A program made the translations under genes and the position numbers. Below are positions 62,474-64,000 of a DNA stretch of 64,000 nt, one piece after another. The notes below the pieces were generated by a model, which made no database searches, was not told the DNA's origin, and saw only the letters and a list, made by a program, of their open reading frames with translations. This DNA is from Mesorhizobium sp. YC-39. Its GTDB lineage: Bacteria > Pseudomonadota > Alphaproteobacteria > Rhizobiales > Rhizobiaceae. The first letter of the stretch is position 1, and every line of letters begins with the position of its first letter. The stretch lies in contig NZ_JAOWPS010000003.1 in the NCBI RefSeq assembly GCF_025753795.1, forward strand, positions 310,001 through 374,000. Reading direction: 5' to 3'.

Positions 62474-64000
62474 ATGAAAGTCGGCCTGTTCAACCAACTC
62501 ATGCGCGCGGGTGCCACGCGCCGCGATATCCTGAAGGGTGCGGCCTCCATGGCCGCGATCGCCGCGGCATCCGGCGTCGGGCTCGGCGCACTGACGCGCC
62601 CGGCTTCCGCGGCCAGTGAATTGCGGGCGCAGATCCTGCAGATTCCCGGCGTAGGCAAGGGCCAACCGACCGATGCGGACTTCCAGAAGGTCGGCGAGCT
62701 CTGCCTGGAAGCGACCAAGGCCAACGTCAAGGAAGGCGAATTCGCCGGTGTCGAGCTTACCTTCATGGGCCTCAACAACCAGAACCTGCACAATGTGCTG
62801 TTTCGCGGCTTCCTGAAGCCGTGGGAGGCCTATACCGGCGCCAAGATCAGCTGGATCGACCTGGCGCAGGCCGACTACAACGCACGCCTGCAGCAGTCGA
62901 TCGCGACCGGCACCGTCGATTTTGACATCATCGAGATGGGCGCGCCGTTCGAAGGCGATGTCTGCGGCAAGGGCCTGACCTCCGAAATGCCGGACTGGGT
63001 CAAGGAACAGATCGACATGAAGGACGTCGTGGCCTATCTGCAGCCGCCGGTCGGCACCTGGGACGGCAAGCAGTACCGCGTCACCGTCGACGGCGATGCG
63101 CACAACTTCAACTACCGCACCGACGTGTTCGCCGATGCCGACCTCGCCAAGGCGTGGAAGGACGGCGGCGGTGAAGGGGAATGGGGCGTGCCGAAGACCT
63201 GGCAGCAGGTGCAGGCGGTGACCAAATTCCTCAAGGGCAAGCAGTTCCAGGGCCAGGACGTCTTCGGCTATCTCGACGCGCCCAAGGCCTGGGGCGGTTT
63301 CGGCTTCTATTTCCTCGGCAGCCGCGCCAGCGCCTATGCCAAGCATCCCGACGACAAGGCCTGGCTGTTCGACGCCGACACGATGAAGCCGCGCGTCAAC
63401 AATCCGGCCTGGGTGCGGGCGATCCAGGATGTGATCGACGCGCTGCCTTCGGAGCCGGCCGATCAGATCAATGCGGACCCGAACACCACCGCCTTCCAGC
63501 AGTTCCTGGCTGGCACCGGTTCGATGGTCACTTGGTGGGGCGATGTCGGCTCCAACGTCAAGACCAACGATTCCTCGGTCGTCGGCGATGTCACCGGCTT
63601 CTCGATCTTGCCCGGCTCGGACGATGTCTACAATTCCAAGACAGGCGCCTGGGACAAGCTCGCCAGCGGCCCGAACTATGCGCCGAACTGCGCCTATCTC
63701 GGCTGGGGCGTCTACGTCATGGCCCGCGTCGATAGCGACGAAAAGAAGAAGAAGGCGGCATGGTCGGCCGCCGCCCATCTCGGCGGCAAGGACCTGTCGA
63801 TCTGGACGGCCATGTATCCGTCCGGCTTCCAGCCCTACCGCAACTCCCACTTCGATATTCCCGAATGGGTGGCGGCCGGCTATGACGAGGCGTTCATCAC
63901 TTCGTATCTCAAGTCGGAAGCGGACAGCTACAACCATCCGAACGCGGCGATCGAACCGCGCATCCCTGGCATCTTCCAATATTACAGCGCCGCCGAGGAC
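62474..64000 (+). CDS. Tat-exported extracellular sugar-binding protein, 3' end off the window
   Basis: From the ATG at 62474, behind GGGAGGAATGAG, 509 residues are visible and the frame is still open at the edge. The leader has TRRDILKGAASMAA, a Tat signal, with cleavage near ASA at about 47. The mature protein has VELTFMGLNNQNL and NFNYRTDVFAD plus a Gly/Trp-rich sugar site region, as in SBP_bac_1 solute-binding proteins of CUT1 importers. It is divergent from the UgpC-type ATPase. The sugar is unknown; rbsK and rbsD-like neighbours suggest a pentose or derivative. Confidence 0.88.
   Translation, partial: MKVGLFNQLMRAGATRRDILKGAASMAAIAAASGVGLGALTRPASAASELRAQILQIPGVGKGQPTDADFQKVGELCLEATKANVKEGEFAGVELTFMGLNNQNLHNVLFRGFLKPWEAYTGAKISWIDLAQADYNARLQQSIATGTVDFDIIEMGAPFEGDVCGKGLTSEMPDWVKEQIDMKDVVAYLQPPVGTWDGKQYRVTVDGDAHNFNYRTDVFADADLAKAWKDGGGEGEWGVPKTWQQVQAVTKFLKGKQFQGQDVFGYLDAPKAWGGFGFYFLGSRASAYAKHPDDKAWLFDADTMKPRVNNPAWVRAIQDVIDALPSEPADQINADPNTTAFQQFLAGTGSMVTWWGDVGSNVKTNDSSVVGDVTGFSILPGSDDVYNSKTGAWDKLASGPNYAPNCAYLGWGVYVMARVDSDEKKKKAAWSAAAHLGGKDLSIWTAMYPSGFQPYRNSHFDIPEWVAAGYDEAFITSYLKSEADSYNHPNAAIEPRIPGIFQYYSAAED

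Noticed and set aside
62318..63979. 553-codon minus-strand frame
   Set aside because: It is antisense to the Tat-exported sugar-binding protein, whose signal peptide, ribosome site and motifs are clear.

Overview
The window looks like chromosomal DNA of a high-GC alphaproteobacterium of the order Hyphomicrobiales, most likely a Mesorhizobium-like rhizobium. I infer this from gene content and order (a complete SUF cluster with an Irr-type iron box, a lipid A galacturonic-acid-type cluster, recA next to alaS), from many solute ABC importers, and from dispersed intergenic palindromes of a rhizobial kind. Hand counts give about 63% GC in a core gene (55681-55800). No species claim can be made without a database search. 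There is no CRISPR array, rRNA operon, transposase or integrase that I can see.

Layout. 1-8.3 kb is housekeeping: a partial phosphodiester glycosidase, monothiol glutaredoxin, a Bcr/CflA exporter, an inositol-monophosphatase-like enzyme overlapping ttcA, rpsD, small proteins, murI and trmJ. 8.49-10.5 kb is a compact three-gene cassette (HELGH zinc-protease-like protein, cysteine-rich protein, three-helix membrane protein) sitting between trmJ and icd; I do not recognise it as a described system. 10.7-16.7 kb holds icd, a glutathione transferase, alaS and recA. 17-18.9 kb carries a PfkB kinase, a TfoX-like protein and a GFA-family protein. 18.9-26.2 kb is the SUF operon on the minus strand (NifS-like desulfurase, sufB, sufC, sufD, sufS, sufT-like, sufA), with a near-perfect Irr box upstream.

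26.4-34 kb has a small hydrolase, a PaiB-like flavoprotein, a five-gene envelope cluster (GT2, LAB_N, GT39, two PAP2 phosphatases) that fits lipid A remodelling, and tyrS. 34-39.2 kb holds an SDR/TetR divergent pair and an HxlR-emrAB multidrug efflux operon, both with clear palindromic operator candidates. 39.3-45.3 kb has a GNAT protein overlapping a large DUF3971/AsmA-like protein, peroxiredoxin Q and an M23 peptidase. 45.6-50.9 kb is a catabolic and import cluster: FAD 2-hydroxyacid dehydrogenase, FCD regulator, VOC protein and a SsuABC-type importer. 51-55.9 kb is a ROK regulator with a CUT2-type sugar importer and an SDR.

56.3-58.35 kb looks like a tiny genomic island. A 49-nt copy of the 3' half of tRNA-Val(UAC) lies about 1.95 kb away from the intact gene in direct orientation, and the DNA between holds one lower-GC OprB-type porin gene. 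After tRNA-Asp comes a NaChBac-family voltage-gated cation channel whose filter reads TLEGWSD. The window ends with rbsK, an rbsD/fucU-like gene, a UgpC-type ATPase and, divergently, the start of a Tat-exported sugar-binding protein that runs off the edge.
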